Under the pieces are notes generated by a model, which worked only from the letters and a program-made list of their open reading frames with translations, was not told where the DNA came from and did not search any database. Shown here piece after piece: positions 28,401 through 36,439 of a stretch of DNA of 64,000 nt (position 1 is its first letter; each line of letters opens with the position of its first letter). The stretch is from Pseudomonas ekonensis (GTDB lineage Bacteria; Pseudomonadota; Gammaproteobacteria; Pseudomonadales; Pseudomonadaceae), in contig NZ_JAHSTS010000002.1 in the NCBI RefSeq assembly GCF_019145435.1, positions 434,001-498,000 of the forward strand, given 5' to 3'. Position numbers and translations under genes: made by a program.

Positions 28401-28624
28401 TGGCGGTTGCGCGTCAGTTCGAACGGCGGGTAGTCGGCGCCGGACACGCCCACCCGCAGCACGGGATGCTCCCGCAGCCATTGCCGGTCCGCATCGTCCA
28501 GGCGGATCGGGGCCGTGTCGGGGCTGCTGCGGGCCAGCACCTCCAGCATCTGCGGCGGCTCGCCTGCCCGGACCTGGGCCGCGACCAGCATCAGCGACAG
28601 GAGGAAAAGACGCCACGCTCCCAT
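25418..28624 (-). CDS. Unorthodox hybrid sensor kinase, BvgS/EvgS type
   Basis: A 1068-aa phosphorelay kinase. ATG 28624 has AAGGGGG upstream and is followed by a signal peptide ([17 protein letters not shown]). Two tandem periplasmic solute-binding (SBP_bac_3, Venus-flytrap) domains lie at about 45-270 and 285-515, then a single membrane span at about 525-545 ([17 protein letters not shown]). HisKA has the phospho-His at about 588 in [14 protein letters not shown]; HATPase boxes include [17 protein letters not shown] and GAGLGLVIS. The receiver has its Asp at about 877 in [13 protein letters not shown]. The C-terminal Hpt has its His in [10 protein letters not shown] near 1014. It would phosphorylate the response regulator encoded 11 bases upstream. 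Signal unknown; in BvgS relatives it includes small acids or pH. Confidence 0.94.
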   Translation of the reverse strand: MGAWRLFLLSLMLVAAQVRAGEPPQMLEVLARSSPDTAPIRLDDADRQWLREHPVLRVGVSGADYPPFELTRNRHELEGITADYSDLLGRLLGVAVTVQRYRDRTGAMAALKGGQLDLLGTSNLFELADPQVMLSRAYAEDQPMWVTRLNEPLPADLAGKRIAMAEDYLPEATVRKAYPTATLVRYPAILDALGAVAFGQDDLYLGDLISANYLININYRNDLQLAGPSGLDANPFGFALARGNGRLQRLIDRALAAIPLQQRLLMEQRWSAGLADMSGQAKVTLSAAEQAWRDGHPVVRVGAVEDFAPLTFFDADGQLHGLTAQLLNMIGQRTGLTFDIVRGQSLDRQMAQLKAGELDVLPVVTPSSERELELRFTRAYLNNPFVLIAAADGRLRSLGDLAGKRLAIYRGHPLRDYLIEHVPQIRLVDVASPAAGMAAIANGQADATLGSLLVARYLIARQYKGRMRIVTTVGDQPARIALATAPDAALLHSLLNKALLSIAPQEMDELVERWSHGVVVEDSYWQRHRREILSGFAAAAVLLMLALAWIGWQRRQLRQRQGWLRRLQQAKEAADEANRAKTTFLATMSHEIRTPMNALIGMLELALKRADEGVTDRLAIEIASSAGQQLLALIGDILDIARIESGHMELAPQRANLRGLVASVCRVFEGPARQKQLLWHVELDPRSDVDVLVDPTRFKQVLSNLLSNAVKFTASGEVSLVLRVTSLRDRRLALSVVIEDSGIGIGADDRRRLFSPFVQARDAAQPVRSGAGLGLVISRDLCRMMGGDLQLDSEPGRGTQVRALLRFPVLDPLPAPEAEGDALALSAPLSVLVVDDHPVNRLLLGWQLSELGHRSMGVENGEQGLATWLGQAFDVLIVDINLPGLSGHQLARAIRQEEAATGRRRCLLLGFTANAQAEEKQRCRDSGMDDCLFKPIGLRDLGRALSVAEPGAEPIEQGPVSAELDLTTLERLAGDNRGLVLHLREQVSHSLRDDLKRLDDLSRTSDRGGLRDLAHHIKGGAQMVGAGQVVAACHTLEQACRDAETVALAGAVESLRQAMNGLARHLQG

Positions 28625-28635
28625 GCCCGCCCCCT

Positions 28636-29262
28636 TCAGATCAGTTGGTTGCGCAAGGCGAATTCCCGCAGCAGCACCAGCGACCCCACCCCCAGTTTGG
28701 CCATCAGGCGGGTCTTGTAGGTGCTGACGGTCTTGTGGCTCAGGCTCATGCCTTCGGCGATGTCCTTGTTCGCCCGGCCCTGGGCCAGTTGCACCAGGAT
28801 GTGCAGTTCGCGGTCGGAGAGCAGGTCGATCAGCTGTCGCTCGTTGTTCTGCAGCATGCCGCTGCCGGCGGCAAGGTCCGTGGAACCGGGAAAGTAGGTG
28901 TACCCGGAGCGCACGGCCTTGATGGCGTTGCGCAGTTGGTTGAGGGAGTCGGACTTGGTGACATAGGCCATCGCGCCGGCGCGCATGCAGCGCATCTGGT
29001 AGTGCGCCGGCTCATGGGAGGTGAACACCACCACGCGGCACTCCAGGCCGTTGGCGCGGATGCGCTCCAGCACCTCCAGGCCGTTCATCCCTTTGAGGTT
29101 GAGGTCGAGGATCACCAGCTCCGGCGAATGCCTGCGGATCGCCGGCACCGCTTCGACGCCGCTGGCGACCACCTCCACCTGCCTGAAACCCTCCGACTCC
29201 AGGATCAGGCCGAGGGTGGCCCCCACCACCGGGTGATCGTCGACGATGAGCGCTCTCTTCAT
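28636..29262 (-). CDS. LuxR/NarL-family response regulator, BvgA/EvgA type
   Basis: A 208-aa regulator; ATG 29262 ([14 protein letters not shown]) with GGGAG upstream is clearly the start, the open frame upstream being non-homologous. Receiver: acidic pair IVDDHP, phospho-acceptor in [13 protein letters not shown], switch Thr/Lys in FTSHEP and YVTKSDS. C-terminal LuxR-type [46 protein letters not shown]. It is transcribed together with the hybrid kinase gene that follows 11 bases later; the pair forms a BvgAS-like phosphorelay. Confidence 0.94.
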   Translation of the reverse strand: MKRALIVDDHPVVGATLGLILESEGFRQVEVVASGVEAVPAIRRHSPELVILDLNLKGMNGLEVLERIRANGLECRVVVFTSHEPAHYQMRCMRAGAMAYVTKSDSLNQLRNAIKAVRSGYTYFPGSTDLAAGSGMLQNNERQLIDLLSDRELHILVQLAQGRANKDIAEGMSLSHKTVSTYKTRLMAKLGVGSLVLLREFALRNQLI

Positions 29263-29407
29263 GACCACTCCCAGTGCAATGCCGGGACGCCGGTGCCACA
29301 GGCGTCGCCCGGCTCGGACAGACCCTGGCTGCGCCAAGACTGTTGCACGGGATGCGGGAGGAATCTACCTGTCAGATCTGACAGTTGCGACAAACGGATA
29401 ACCGTGC

Positions 29408-29800
29408 TCAAACGCCGACGGCCTGCCCGACCGCCTCCTCGATCTGTGCCATCAGGCGCTCGATCTGGCGGATGTCCGGCAGCTGCGCCTCGCTGATCCG
29501 GATGGGCCGGCAGGCAAACCCGGCAACCGTCGACGCCGGCGCGTTGTAGACCAGGGCATGACGGACACGGGGGTTGTCGCACAGAAAGTCCGCCAGGTCC
29601 ATCGAGCCCGCCGCCAGCCCGGCATTGGCGGCGACCACGTCGAAGGCGCCGCAGTCACGCTCGACCAAGGTCAGCAGTTCGGCCAGGTGGCGCACCGGCG
29701 CGATGCGAAAGTACCCGAGGCGGTTGAACGATCGCTCGAGGGTCATCCGGTAAAAATGCTGCGGATCGGCAATCAGGATGCGCAAGGCTTTTTGGGGCAC
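29408..29800 (-). CDS. Stand-alone receiver-like protein without canonical phospho-acceptor
   Basis: About 130 aa from GTG 29800, which has GGGAAG 7 bases upstream; an upstream GTG at 29830 is possible but poorly placed. The N-terminal half follows the CheY fold: ILIADPQHFYRMTLERSFNRLG (beta1-alpha1 with a single acidic residue), then AFDVVAANAGLAAGSMDLADFL where the phosphorylated Asp would normally sit; here the residues are Ala-Ala-Asn. A VRHALVYNAP segment takes the place of beta4. It lies about 145 bases upstream of the BvgA-like gene in the same direction. It is probably a pseudo-receiver in the same signalling system, inferred from location and fold only. Confidence 0.65.
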   Translation of the reverse strand: MPQKALRILIADPQHFYRMTLERSFNRLGYFRIAPVRHLAELLTLVERDCGAFDVVAANAGLAAGSMDLADFLCDNPRVRHALVYNAPASTVAGFACRPIRISEAQLPDIRQIERLMAQIEEAVGQAVGV

Positions 29801-29928
29801 GGTGGACTTCCCGGTCGGTGTCGGCTTCACGAGGCGCCAAGGTTACGCAAGCGCCACGGAACACTCTGTAGGACTTTTCCGAAAAATCCGGCCACCCATC
29901 CGGGGCCGCACCGCCGCGCGCAGCGACC

Positions 29929-30645
29929 TCACTCGGTGGTGCTCGGGCTCCAGAAGGCCTGCACCACCAGGGCCGACGTCGAGACCCGCGCCACCAGCGC
30001 GTCCAGCTCATCGCCGTCCACCGAGGTGGTGGCCAGCGTCGCCTCGATCTCCACCTCATCGCTGCCGAAGGCATGCACGTCGACGTCGCTGGCCGGGTAG
30101 TTGCTGCGTTCCAGTTCCGCCTCGAGCAAGGCCAGCACGGCCTTCTGCTGCGAACGCCGGGCGATGACGTAGACGATGTTGGTGACTTCCGCCGAGACCA
30201 CGTCCAGCGGCTGGCGGTTGATGTTGTTGACGATCGGTCGCAGCAGCGTGTTGGCCGCCAGCACGAACAGCGTGCCGAGCACCGCCTCGGCCAGCAGGTC
30301 CGCCCCGGCGCAGGCCCCCACCGCCGCCGAGGTCCAGAGCGTAGCGGCGGTGTTGAGGCCGCGCACGTTGCCCTCTTCGCGCATGATCACCCCGGCGCCG
30401 AGAAAGCCGATGCCCGACACCACGTAGGCGACCACCCGCACGGCCCCTTCGGCGCCGCCGAGGCGGTTGGCCATGTCCACAAAGATCGCCGCGCCCACCG
30501 CAACCAGCACGTTGGTGCGCAGGCCTGCCGTGCGTTGGCGGTACTGGCGCTCGAAGCCGATCAGGCCGCCGAGGATGAACGCCGCGCAGAGGCTGACCAG
30601 GGTGTCGAGCAGCGAGGTCAGGTTGAGGTTGTCGATGGCTTGCAT
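29929..30645 (-). CDS. mgtC: MgtC/SapB family inner-membrane protein
   Basis: A 238-aa protein; ATG 30645 has AAGGAG 6 bases upstream. Four to five N-terminal membrane helices carry the family signature: AFILGGLIGFERQYRQRTAGLRTNVLVAVGAAIFV, VVSGIGFLGAGVIMREEGNVRGLNTAATLW and AVGACAGADLLAEAVLGT. A C-terminal cytoplasmic ACT-like domain follows (about 150-230). MgtC proteins inhibit F-type ATP synthase or adapt cells to low Mg2+. Location behind an MgtA-type Mg2+ ATPase gene in the same direction supports the name. The two genes are separated by about 230 bases of REP sequence. Confidence 0.92.
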   Translation of the reverse strand: MQAIDNLNLTSLLDTLVSLCAAFILGGLIGFERQYRQRTAGLRTNVLVAVGAAIFVDMANRLGGAEGAVRVVAYVVSGIGFLGAGVIMREEGNVRGLNTAATLWTSAAVGACAGADLLAEAVLGTLFVLAANTLLRPIVNNINRQPLDVVSAEVTNIVYVIARRSQQKAVLALLEAELERSNYPASDVDVHAFGSDEVEIEATLATTSVDGDELDALVARVSTSALVVQAFWSPSTTE

Positions 30646-30710
30646 GTCCAGCTCCTTGAAAAATCTGCCGTCCGTTGTGGGAGCAGCGGTTCAGTCACCA
30701 CAGATGGCGG

Positions 30711-30826
30711 CTGTGCCGGCCTCATCGCCAGCAGGCTGGCTCCCACAGGTATTTCTGGTGTCTGCAAAATCCCTGCGCACCACAAAACCTGTAGGAGCTT
30801 GCCTGCTGGCGATGAGGCCGGCACAG
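30711..30826. repeat. Inverted REP pair between mgtA and mgtC
   Basis: CTGTGCCGGCCTCATCGCCA...CTCCCACAGG and its inverted partner, at about 30711-30749 and 30788-30826, flank a 38-base spacer. The variant (GCCAGCAGGCTGGCTCC) differs from the GAGCAGGCTCGCTCC type found at 0.9 and 8.4 kb. Confidence 0.85.
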
Positions 30827-30877
30827 ACACCGCAGAGCAAGGAGAAGCCCCTTGCTCCCGCCGTGTCGTCCCCGGTC

Positions 30878-33577
30878 TTACTGCCAGCCGAAGCGGCGGA
30901 TGTAGAAGCCCTTCACTGCTTGGGTCAGGGCCATGTACGCCAGCAGGATCACCGGCAGGAACACGAAGTACAGCGACGGCAGCGCCTGCAACTTGAAGTA
31001 GTTCGCCAGCGGCCCCATCGGCAGGAAGATCCCCACCGCCATGATGATGCCGGTCATCACCAGCAGCGGCAGGGCCGCGCGGCTTTGCAGGAACGGGATC
31101 TTCGGCGTGCGGATCATGTGCACGATCAGCGTCTGGGTCAGCAGCCCCACCACGAACCAGCCCGACTGGAACAGGGTCTGGTGGTCCGGGGTGTTGGCAT
31201 CGAACACGTACCACATCAAGGCGAACGTTGTGATGTCGAAGATCGAACTGATCGGCCCGAAGAACAGCATGAACCGGCCCACGTCCGCCGGCTGCCAGCG
31301 CTGCGGCTGCTTCAGCATCTCGTCATCGACGTTATCGAACGGAATGGCGATCTGCGAAATGTCGTAGAGCAGGTTCTGCACCAACAGGTGCATCGGCAGC
31401 ATCGGCAGAAACGGAATGAACGCACTGGCCACCAGCACCGAGAACACGTTGCCGAAGTTGGAGCTGGCGGTCATCTTGATGTACTTGAGCATGTTGGCGA
31501 AGGTGCGCCGCCCTTCGAGCACGCCCTCCTCCAGCACCATCAGGCTCTTTTCCAGCAGGATGATGTCCGCCGCTTCCTTGGCGATGTCCACGGCGCTGTC
31601 CACCGAAATGCCGATGTCGGCGGTGCGCAGCGCCGGCGCGTCGTTGATGCCGTCGCCCATGAATCCGACCACATGCCCGTTGCCCTTGAGGATGCGGACG
31701 ATGCGCTCCTTGTGCGACGGCGTCAGTTTGGCGAACACGTTGGTGGTTTCCACCGCCACCGCCAGTTCGGCATCGCTCATGCGCTCCACGTCGTTGCCCA
31801 GCAGCAGGCCCTGTTGGGCGAGGCCCACCTCGCGGCAGATCTTGGCCGTCACCAGTTCGTTGTCGCCGGTCAGCACTTTCACCGCCACGCCATGCTCGGC
31901 CAGGGCCTTGAGCGCCGGCGCAGTGCTTTCCTTCGGCGGATCGAGAAACGCCACGTAACCGATCAGCGTCAGGTCCCGTTCATCGGCCAGGCTGTAGGTG
32001 TCGCGCCCCTGGGGCATCGGCCGCGCCGCCACCGCCACCACCCGCAGGCCTTCGGCGTTGAACGCGGCGGTGACCTGGCGGATGCGGGCCAGCAGGTCCG
32101 CGCTCAGCACTTCGTCGGTTTCGCCGTGGCGCACATGGCTGCACACCGCGAGCACTTCTTCCACTGCGCCCTTGCAGATCAGCCGGTGCGGCTGGCCGCG
32201 CCCTTCGACCACCACCGACATGCGCCGGCGGTTGAAATCGAACGGGATCTCATCGACCTTGCGAAACGCCGTGCCGACCTTGAGTTCGCGGTGGATCTCC
32301 ACGTGCTCCAGCACCGCCACGTCCAGCAGGTTCTTCAGGCCGGTCTGGTAGTAGCTGTTGAGGTACGCCATCTCCAGCACGTCGTCGGAGTCTTCGCCCC
32401 AGACGTCGACGTTGCGCGCCAGGAAGATCTTGTCCTGGGTCAGGGTGCCGGTCTTGTCGGTGCACAGCACGTCCATCGCGCCGAAGTTCTGGATCGCGTC
32501 CAGGCGCTTGACGATGACTTTCTTGCGCGACAGGAACACCGCACCCTTGGCCAGGGTCGAGGTGACGATCATCGGCAGCATTTCCGGGGTCAGGCCCACG
32601 GCGATCGACAGCGCGAACAGCAGCGCTTCGGTCCAGTCACCCTTGGTGAAGCCATTGATGAACAGCACCAGCGGCGCCATCACGAACATGAAGCGGATCA
32701 GCAGCCAGCTAACCTTGTTGACGCCCTGCTGGAACGAGGTCACCGCCCGGTCGGTGGCCCCGACCCGCTGGGCCAGCGCACCGAAATAGGTGTTGTTGCC
32801 GGTGGTGAGGATCACCGCCACCGCCGTGCCGGACACCACGTTGGTGCCCATGAACAGGACGTTGTCCAGTTCCAGCGGGTTGCGCGTGTCGCGGTCCTGC
32901 TGGCGCGGGAACTTCTCCACCGGCATCGATTCGCCGGTCATGGCCGCCTGGCTGACGAACAGGTCCTTGGCGCTGAGCACCCGGCAGTCGGCGGGGATCA
33001 TGTCGCCGGCCGACAGCACGATCAGGTCGCCGGGCACCAGTTGCTTGATCGGCAGCTCGATGCGCGGCGCATCCCGACGGATCACGGTGGCGGTGTTGCT
33101 CACCATGGCCTTGAGCGCGTCGGCGGCCTGGTTGGATTTGCTTTCCTGCCAGAAGCGCAGCAGGGTCGAGAGCACCACCATCGAGAAGATCACGATGGCC
33201 GCCTTCAGGTCCTCGGTCAGCCACGAGATCACCGCCAGCAGGGTCAGCAGCAGGTTGAACGGGTTCTTGTAGCAGTGCCACAAGTGAGTCCACCACGGCA
33301 GCGGCTGTTCGTGCTCGACTTCGTTCAGGCCGTGCTGCGCGCGCAGCGCATCGACCTCGAAATCCGTGAGGCCGTCGGCGTGGGTGCCCAGCGACGACAG
33401 CAGCGCGCCGCTGTCGCAATGGGCGGCGTCCACCAGGGTGTTGGCCAGGCTGGGCGGCACTTCACGGCTGACCGTGGTGTCGCTGATCGATTCCAGCAAC
33501 GCCAGGCGCCGGAAGTGGCGGGCGATGTGGCGGGTCCGCAGGAAGCCTGCGAAGAATTCCTTGAGCGTCAGTTTCAT
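30878..33577 (-). CDS. mgtA: Magnesium-importing P-type ATPase, MgtA/MgtB family
   Basis: 899 aa from ATG 33577 (MKLTLKEFF), preceded by GAGGGGT; the frame continues 12 codons upstream but without a better start. P-type ATPase motifs: MTGESMPVEKF (actuator TGES), the phosphorylated aspartate in CTDKTGTLTQD, KVLTGDNELVTAKIC, and MGDGINDAPALRTADIGIS (hinge). Ten membrane helices; the last cytoplasmic turn and TM5-TM10 pattern (TASSNFGNVFSVLVAS) fit the P3B (Mg2+) class rather than Ca2+ or K+ pumps. It takes up Mg2+ across the inner membrane under scarcity. A leader of about 430 bases separates it from tandem repeats that resemble a PhoP-type site. Confidence 0.94.
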   Translation of the reverse strand: MKLTLKEFFAGFLRTRHIARHFRRLALLESISDTTVSREVPPSLANTLVDAAHCDSGALLSSLGTHADGLTDFEVDALRAQHGLNEVEHEQPLPWWTHLWHCYKNPFNLLLTLLAVISWLTEDLKAAIVIFSMVVLSTLLRFWQESKSNQAADALKAMVSNTATVIRRDAPRIELPIKQLVPGDLIVLSAGDMIPADCRVLSAKDLFVSQAAMTGESMPVEKFPRQQDRDTRNPLELDNVLFMGTNVVSGTAVAVILTTGNNTYFGALAQRVGATDRAVTSFQQGVNKVSWLLIRFMFVMAPLVLFINGFTKGDWTEALLFALSIAVGLTPEMLPMIVTSTLAKGAVFLSRKKVIVKRLDAIQNFGAMDVLCTDKTGTLTQDKIFLARNVDVWGEDSDDVLEMAYLNSYYQTGLKNLLDVAVLEHVEIHRELKVGTAFRKVDEIPFDFNRRRMSVVVEGRGQPHRLICKGAVEEVLAVCSHVRHGETDEVLSADLLARIRQVTAAFNAEGLRVVAVAARPMPQGRDTYSLADERDLTLIGYVAFLDPPKESTAPALKALAEHGVAVKVLTGDNELVTAKICREVGLAQQGLLLGNDVERMSDAELAVAVETTNVFAKLTPSHKERIVRILKGNGHVVGFMGDGINDAPALRTADIGISVDSAVDIAKEAADIILLEKSLMVLEEGVLEGRRTFANMLKYIKMTASSNFGNVFSVLVASAFIPFLPMLPMHLLVQNLLYDISQIAIPFDNVDDEMLKQPQRWQPADVGRFMLFFGPISSIFDITTFALMWYVFDANTPDHQTLFQSGWFVVGLLTQTLIVHMIRTPKIPFLQSRAALPLLVMTGIIMAVGIFLPMGPLANYFKLQALPSLYFVFLPVILLAYMALTQAVKGFYIRRFGWQ

Positions 33578-34002
33578 GGCTGCTACCCCTCTGGTCAGCC
33601 GGGAAACCGTCAAGCAGGCATGTCCACGCCCCGGCCGCCGGGAAGACCGGCACGGCAGGGCCTGGCACGCCGGTCACCGAAGACAGGCGTGTCGATAGGG
33701 CTGCGGCAGCGACGCAAAGGTCACGGCCACGCTCTGTTCAGCGTCGATGAGAAGGACGTCGGGACATGGCCTCAACCGGCCATGATCGGGATGCCGCCGC
33801 TCGCTGTTCGGCGAGACAACGGCATCAGGGAATGCGCGTTATCTTGCCGAGAATCTGCCGGTTACCGAGACCGGCCGACAACTGTCACTCGAACAAGTAC
33901 CCACTGTGGGTCTCCGCTATTGATGAAAACGCGCGAAGCTTACGCCCCGGTATCTGGAGAGTAAACCCGCAAAGGAAAGTGTGACGGGGAATGTCAGCGC
34001 TT

Positions 34003-34030
34003 TTCAGGAAAGGTTCAGGAAAGGTTCAGG
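34003..34030. promoter_or_regulatory. Three phased TTCAGG half-sites (response-regulator box candidate)
   Basis: TTCAGG occurs three times with an exact 11-base period, the spacers being AAAGG each time. Helically phased direct hexamers with 5-base spacers are what OmpR/PhoP-family regulators bind. The nearest leftward gene is mgtA, about 425 bases away. The rest of the gap 33578-34162 contains no gene I can support. Confidence 0.45.
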
Positions 34031-34048
34031 TTGGCGGGTCGAGGGGCG

Positions 34049-34142
34049 AACGCGAGCAGGCTCGCTCCCACACCGGATCGCCGTTCGGCACACATTTCGA
34101 GTGCGCTGGAGATCCCCTGCGGAAGCGAGCCTGCCCGCGATG
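34049..34142. repeat. REP doublet downstream of pvdA
   Basis: CGCGAGCAGGCTCGCTCCCACA at about 34049-34070 and an inverted, slightly diverged partner (GCGGAAGCGAGCCTGCCCGC) at about 34120-34140. It lies just past the pvdA stop and may also stabilise or terminate that transcript. Confidence 0.8.
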
Positions 34143-34162
34143 ACGGGCTTGGAGGCGACGTC

Positions 34163-35500
34163 TCAGCTGGCGGTCGCCAACAGCAGGTCCGCCACCGAAC
34201 GACTGTGCCCGCGGTGCTTGCCGTGTTCGTAGAGGGAACCGGCGATCTCGTCCGCACGCACCGGCAGCACCGACAGCAGCGTGTCGCTCAGGCCGTGGCT
34301 GGCCTGGCAGAAGCCCTGCATGTACAGGCCGGCCTTGCAGCGTTCGTCGGTGATCAGGCGGTAGTTGCGGTCGACCTCGAAGTCGCCCAGGTACTCTTCC
34401 AGCGGCGCCAGCAGTTGACGGTGCAACTGGCGTTCGTAACCGGTGGCCAGCACCACGGCGTCGTAGTGGCGCACGGTGACTTCGCCGGTGGCGTTGTTGC
34501 GCACGGTCAGCTCGATGCCGCGGTCGGTGGCGACGGCCTTCTCGACGGTGGTCAGGGTGCGGAACATGTGACGGGCGACGCCCGAGACCTTCTGGCGGTA
34601 GAAGATGCCGTAGATGCGTTCGATCAGGTCGATGTCCACCACCGAATAGTTGGTGTTGTGGTACTCGTTGACCAGACGCTCACGCTCGCTGCTCTTCTGC
34701 TGGAAGATCAGGTCGGTGAATTCCGGCGAGAACACTTCGTTGACGAACGGGCTGTCGTCGGCCGGCTTCAGGGCCGAACCGCGCAGGATCATGTCCACCT
34801 GCACCGACGGGAAGGAATCGTTGAGGTCGATGAACGCTTCCGCCGCGCTCTGCCCGCCGCCGATGATCGCGATGCTCATCGGCTGGTTGTTGACGCACGG
34901 CTGCTTGGCCATCTGCGCCAGGTACTGGGAGTGGTGGAACACGCGGGCGTCGCCCTTCAGGCCCTTGAACGCCTCCGGAATGCGCGGCGTGCCGCCGGCG
35001 CTGACCACCACCGAACGGGCGGTGCGCACGAACTGCTGGCCCTGGACGTCACGGGAGATCACCCGCAGCGCTTCGACCTGCTGGTTGTGCAGCACCGGCT
35101 CGATGGTCAGCACCTCTTCGCCGTAGCGGCTCTGCTCGGTGAACTGCCCGGCGACCCAGCGCAGGTAGTCGTTGTACTCCATGCGGCACGGGTAGAAGGT
35201 GCCGAGGTTGATGAAGTCCACCAGGCGCCCGTGCTGCTTGAGGTAGTTGACGAACGAGTACGGGCTGGTCGGGTTGCGCAGGGTCACCAGATCCTTGAGG
35301 AAGGAGATCTGCAGCTCGCTCTGGGTCGACAGGGTATTGCCGTGCCAGCTGTAGTCGGCCTGCTTGTCGAGGAACAGCACATCCAGTTCGCCCTGGGTCG
35401 GGCCGCGCTCTTGCAGAGCGATGGCCAGCGCCAGGTTCGAAGGTCCGAAACCGACGCCGATCAGATCGTGAACGATGGGCGATGCAATTGCCTGTGTCAT
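34163..35500 (-). CDS. pvdA: L-ornithine N5-monooxygenase (pyoverdine)
   Basis: 445 aa from ATG 35500 (MTQAIA); the upstream extension in frame is the promoter region. It uses FAD and NADPH to hydroxylate the side-chain amine of L-ornithine, giving the hydroxamate precursor of pyoverdine. FAD motif GVGFGPSNLALAIAL near the N-terminus; NADPH motif GGGQSAAEAFIDL in the middle; C-terminal ATGYERQLHRQLL (the ATGY motif of N-hydroxylating monooxygenases). Length matches P. aeruginosa PvdA (443 aa). An exact TAAAT-N16-CGT box begins 122 bases upstream of the start codon. The fpvI gene lies upstream in the same direction. Confidence 0.97.
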   Translation of the reverse strand: MTQAIASPIVHDLIGVGFGPSNLALAIALQERGPTQGELDVLFLDKQADYSWHGNTLSTQSELQISFLKDLVTLRNPTSPYSFVNYLKQHGRLVDFINLGTFYPCRMEYNDYLRWVAGQFTEQSRYGEEVLTIEPVLHNQQVEALRVISRDVQGQQFVRTARSVVVSAGGTPRIPEAFKGLKGDARVFHHSQYLAQMAKQPCVNNQPMSIAIIGGGQSAAEAFIDLNDSFPSVQVDMILRGSALKPADDSPFVNEVFSPEFTDLIFQQKSSERERLVNEYHNTNYSVVDIDLIERIYGIFYRQKVSGVARHMFRTLTTVEKAVATDRGIELTVRNNATGEVTVRHYDAVVLATGYERQLHRQLLAPLEEYLGDFEVDRNYRLITDERCKAGLYMQGFCQASHGLSDTLLSVLPVRADEIAGSLYEHGKHRGHSRSVADLLLATAS

Positions 35501-35598
35501 TTCCAGTGTCCTCTGGATGAACCCCAACGCAGCGGGGAGGAAGAGCCTACGTGACCGGCCGGCCCCGAGCGGGACAGCAGGTCGTCTGTTGAGTAGGA

Positions 35599-35622
35599 AC
35601 GAGGACAGTGAAATAAAATTTA
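35599..35622 (-). promoter_or_regulatory. PvdS promoter (iron-starvation box) of pvdA
   Basis: On the minus strand TAAAT is followed by exactly 16 bases and CGT, the consensus recognised by the iron-starvation sigma factor PvdS. The CGT is 99 bases upstream of the pvdA ATG, between pvdA and fpvI. Confidence 0.85.
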
Positions 35623-35633
35623 ACGACGACGGC

Positions 35634-36116
35634 TCAATGGGCATCCCATTGCTTGATGCGCACCCGGCAGTGCTTCATGGCATTGACGATGTGCTTTTCC
35701 ACCAGCGCCTTGGAAATGCCCAGGTGCTCGGCGATCTCGGGGTGCGACAGGCCTTCGATCTTGCGCAGCAGGAAACTGTCGCGGCACAGCGGCGGCAGTT
35801 CCGCCAATGCACGCTGGAGCATCTCCAGGCGCTGGCCGTGGTCGAGGGTGCTGTGGGGGGACGGAGTGAAATAGCGCTCTTCGCTGTCGAGCACTTCAAG
35901 GGACTCGACCTGACGCAAGGCGTTGCGACGGTGGTCGTCGATCACCAGGTTCAGGGCCGTGCGGTAGAGAAAGGCCCGGGGCTGCTCGATCGGCGTATCG
36001 CTGGAGCGCTCCAGCACCCGCACATAGGCGTCATGCACCACATCTTCGGCGACCTGGCGGTTGCCGAGCCTGGCATTCAGGAAACTCACCAGCTCGCGAT
36101 AGTAGTTTTCCAACAT
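35634..36116 (-). CDS. fpvI: ECF sigma factor FpvI (controls fpvA)
   Basis: 160 aa from ATG 36116 (MLENYYRELV), with GGGGAG upstream. Region 2: NRQVAEDVVHDAYVRVLERS and PRAFLYRTALNLVIDDHRR; region 4: LPPLCRDSFLLRKIEGLSHPEIAEHLGISKALVEKHI. The length (P. aeruginosa FpvI 159 aa) and position next to pvdA support FpvI; it lacks the N-terminal extension and the RITGCRSRAEDVVQDAFFRL sequence of PvdS. In Pseudomonas FpvI drives transcription of fpvA and is held by anti-sigma FpvR, whose gene is not in this window. It is divergent from pvdR. A Fur-like site lies about 100 bases upstream. Confidence 0.88.
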   Translation of the reverse strand: MLENYYRELVSFLNARLGNRQVAEDVVHDAYVRVLERSSDTPIEQPRAFLYRTALNLVIDDHRRNALRQVESLEVLDSEERYFTPSPHSTLDHGQRLEMLQRALAELPPLCRDSFLLRKIEGLSHPEIAEHLGISKALVEKHIVNAMKHCRVRIKQWDAH

Positions 36117-36213
36117 GGCTCCCCGCCGCAGCGGTGCGGTTTCTGTCCTTGGGCGCACTGATCCGGGAACCCGCGAAGGTCGCTAGCGAGATAGTGGCAA
36201 CTTGAGGCGCGTA

Positions 36214-36236
36214 ATTTATAGTAATTCTCATATAGA
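36214..36236 (-). promoter_or_regulatory. Candidate Fur box upstream of fpvI
   Basis: The minus strand reads CTATATGAGAATTACTATAA, a moderate match to the 19-bp Fur consensus, about 100 bases upstream of the fpvI ATG. Fur control of pvdS and fpvI is established in P. aeruginosa. Confidence 0.45.
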
Positions 36237-36306
36237 TTTAAAGTGATGTTTCACGTTGCCCGACAAATAGTCCCGTCCTATACCTGTAACATCGTGTGTC
36301 CCCGCT

Positions 36307-36330
36307 TAAATTCCCTCGCCCACCCCTCGT
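36307..36330 (+). promoter_or_regulatory. PvdS promoter (iron-starvation box) of pvdRT-opmQ
   Basis: TAAAT, 16 bases, CGT, starting 133 bases upstream of the pvdR ATG. The 36117-36439 gap thus holds a divergent pair of iron-responsive signals, one for fpvI and one for pvdR, and no gene. Confidence 0.85.
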
Positions 36331-36439
36331 TAACAGGACAGCTCCCCGTCTCTGCCGCGCCCCGCGACAGCGTTCAGCGGTGCCCGCTCCTGCGCACCCC
36401 CGTGAACGACGGGCCGATTCCCACTGGCCGGAACCCTGC

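Noticed and set aside
35634..36116. The sigma gene next to pvdA as PvdS
   Set aside because: It lacks the PvdS N-terminal extension and region-2 sequence and has the size of FpvI; PvdS must be elsewhere in the genome.
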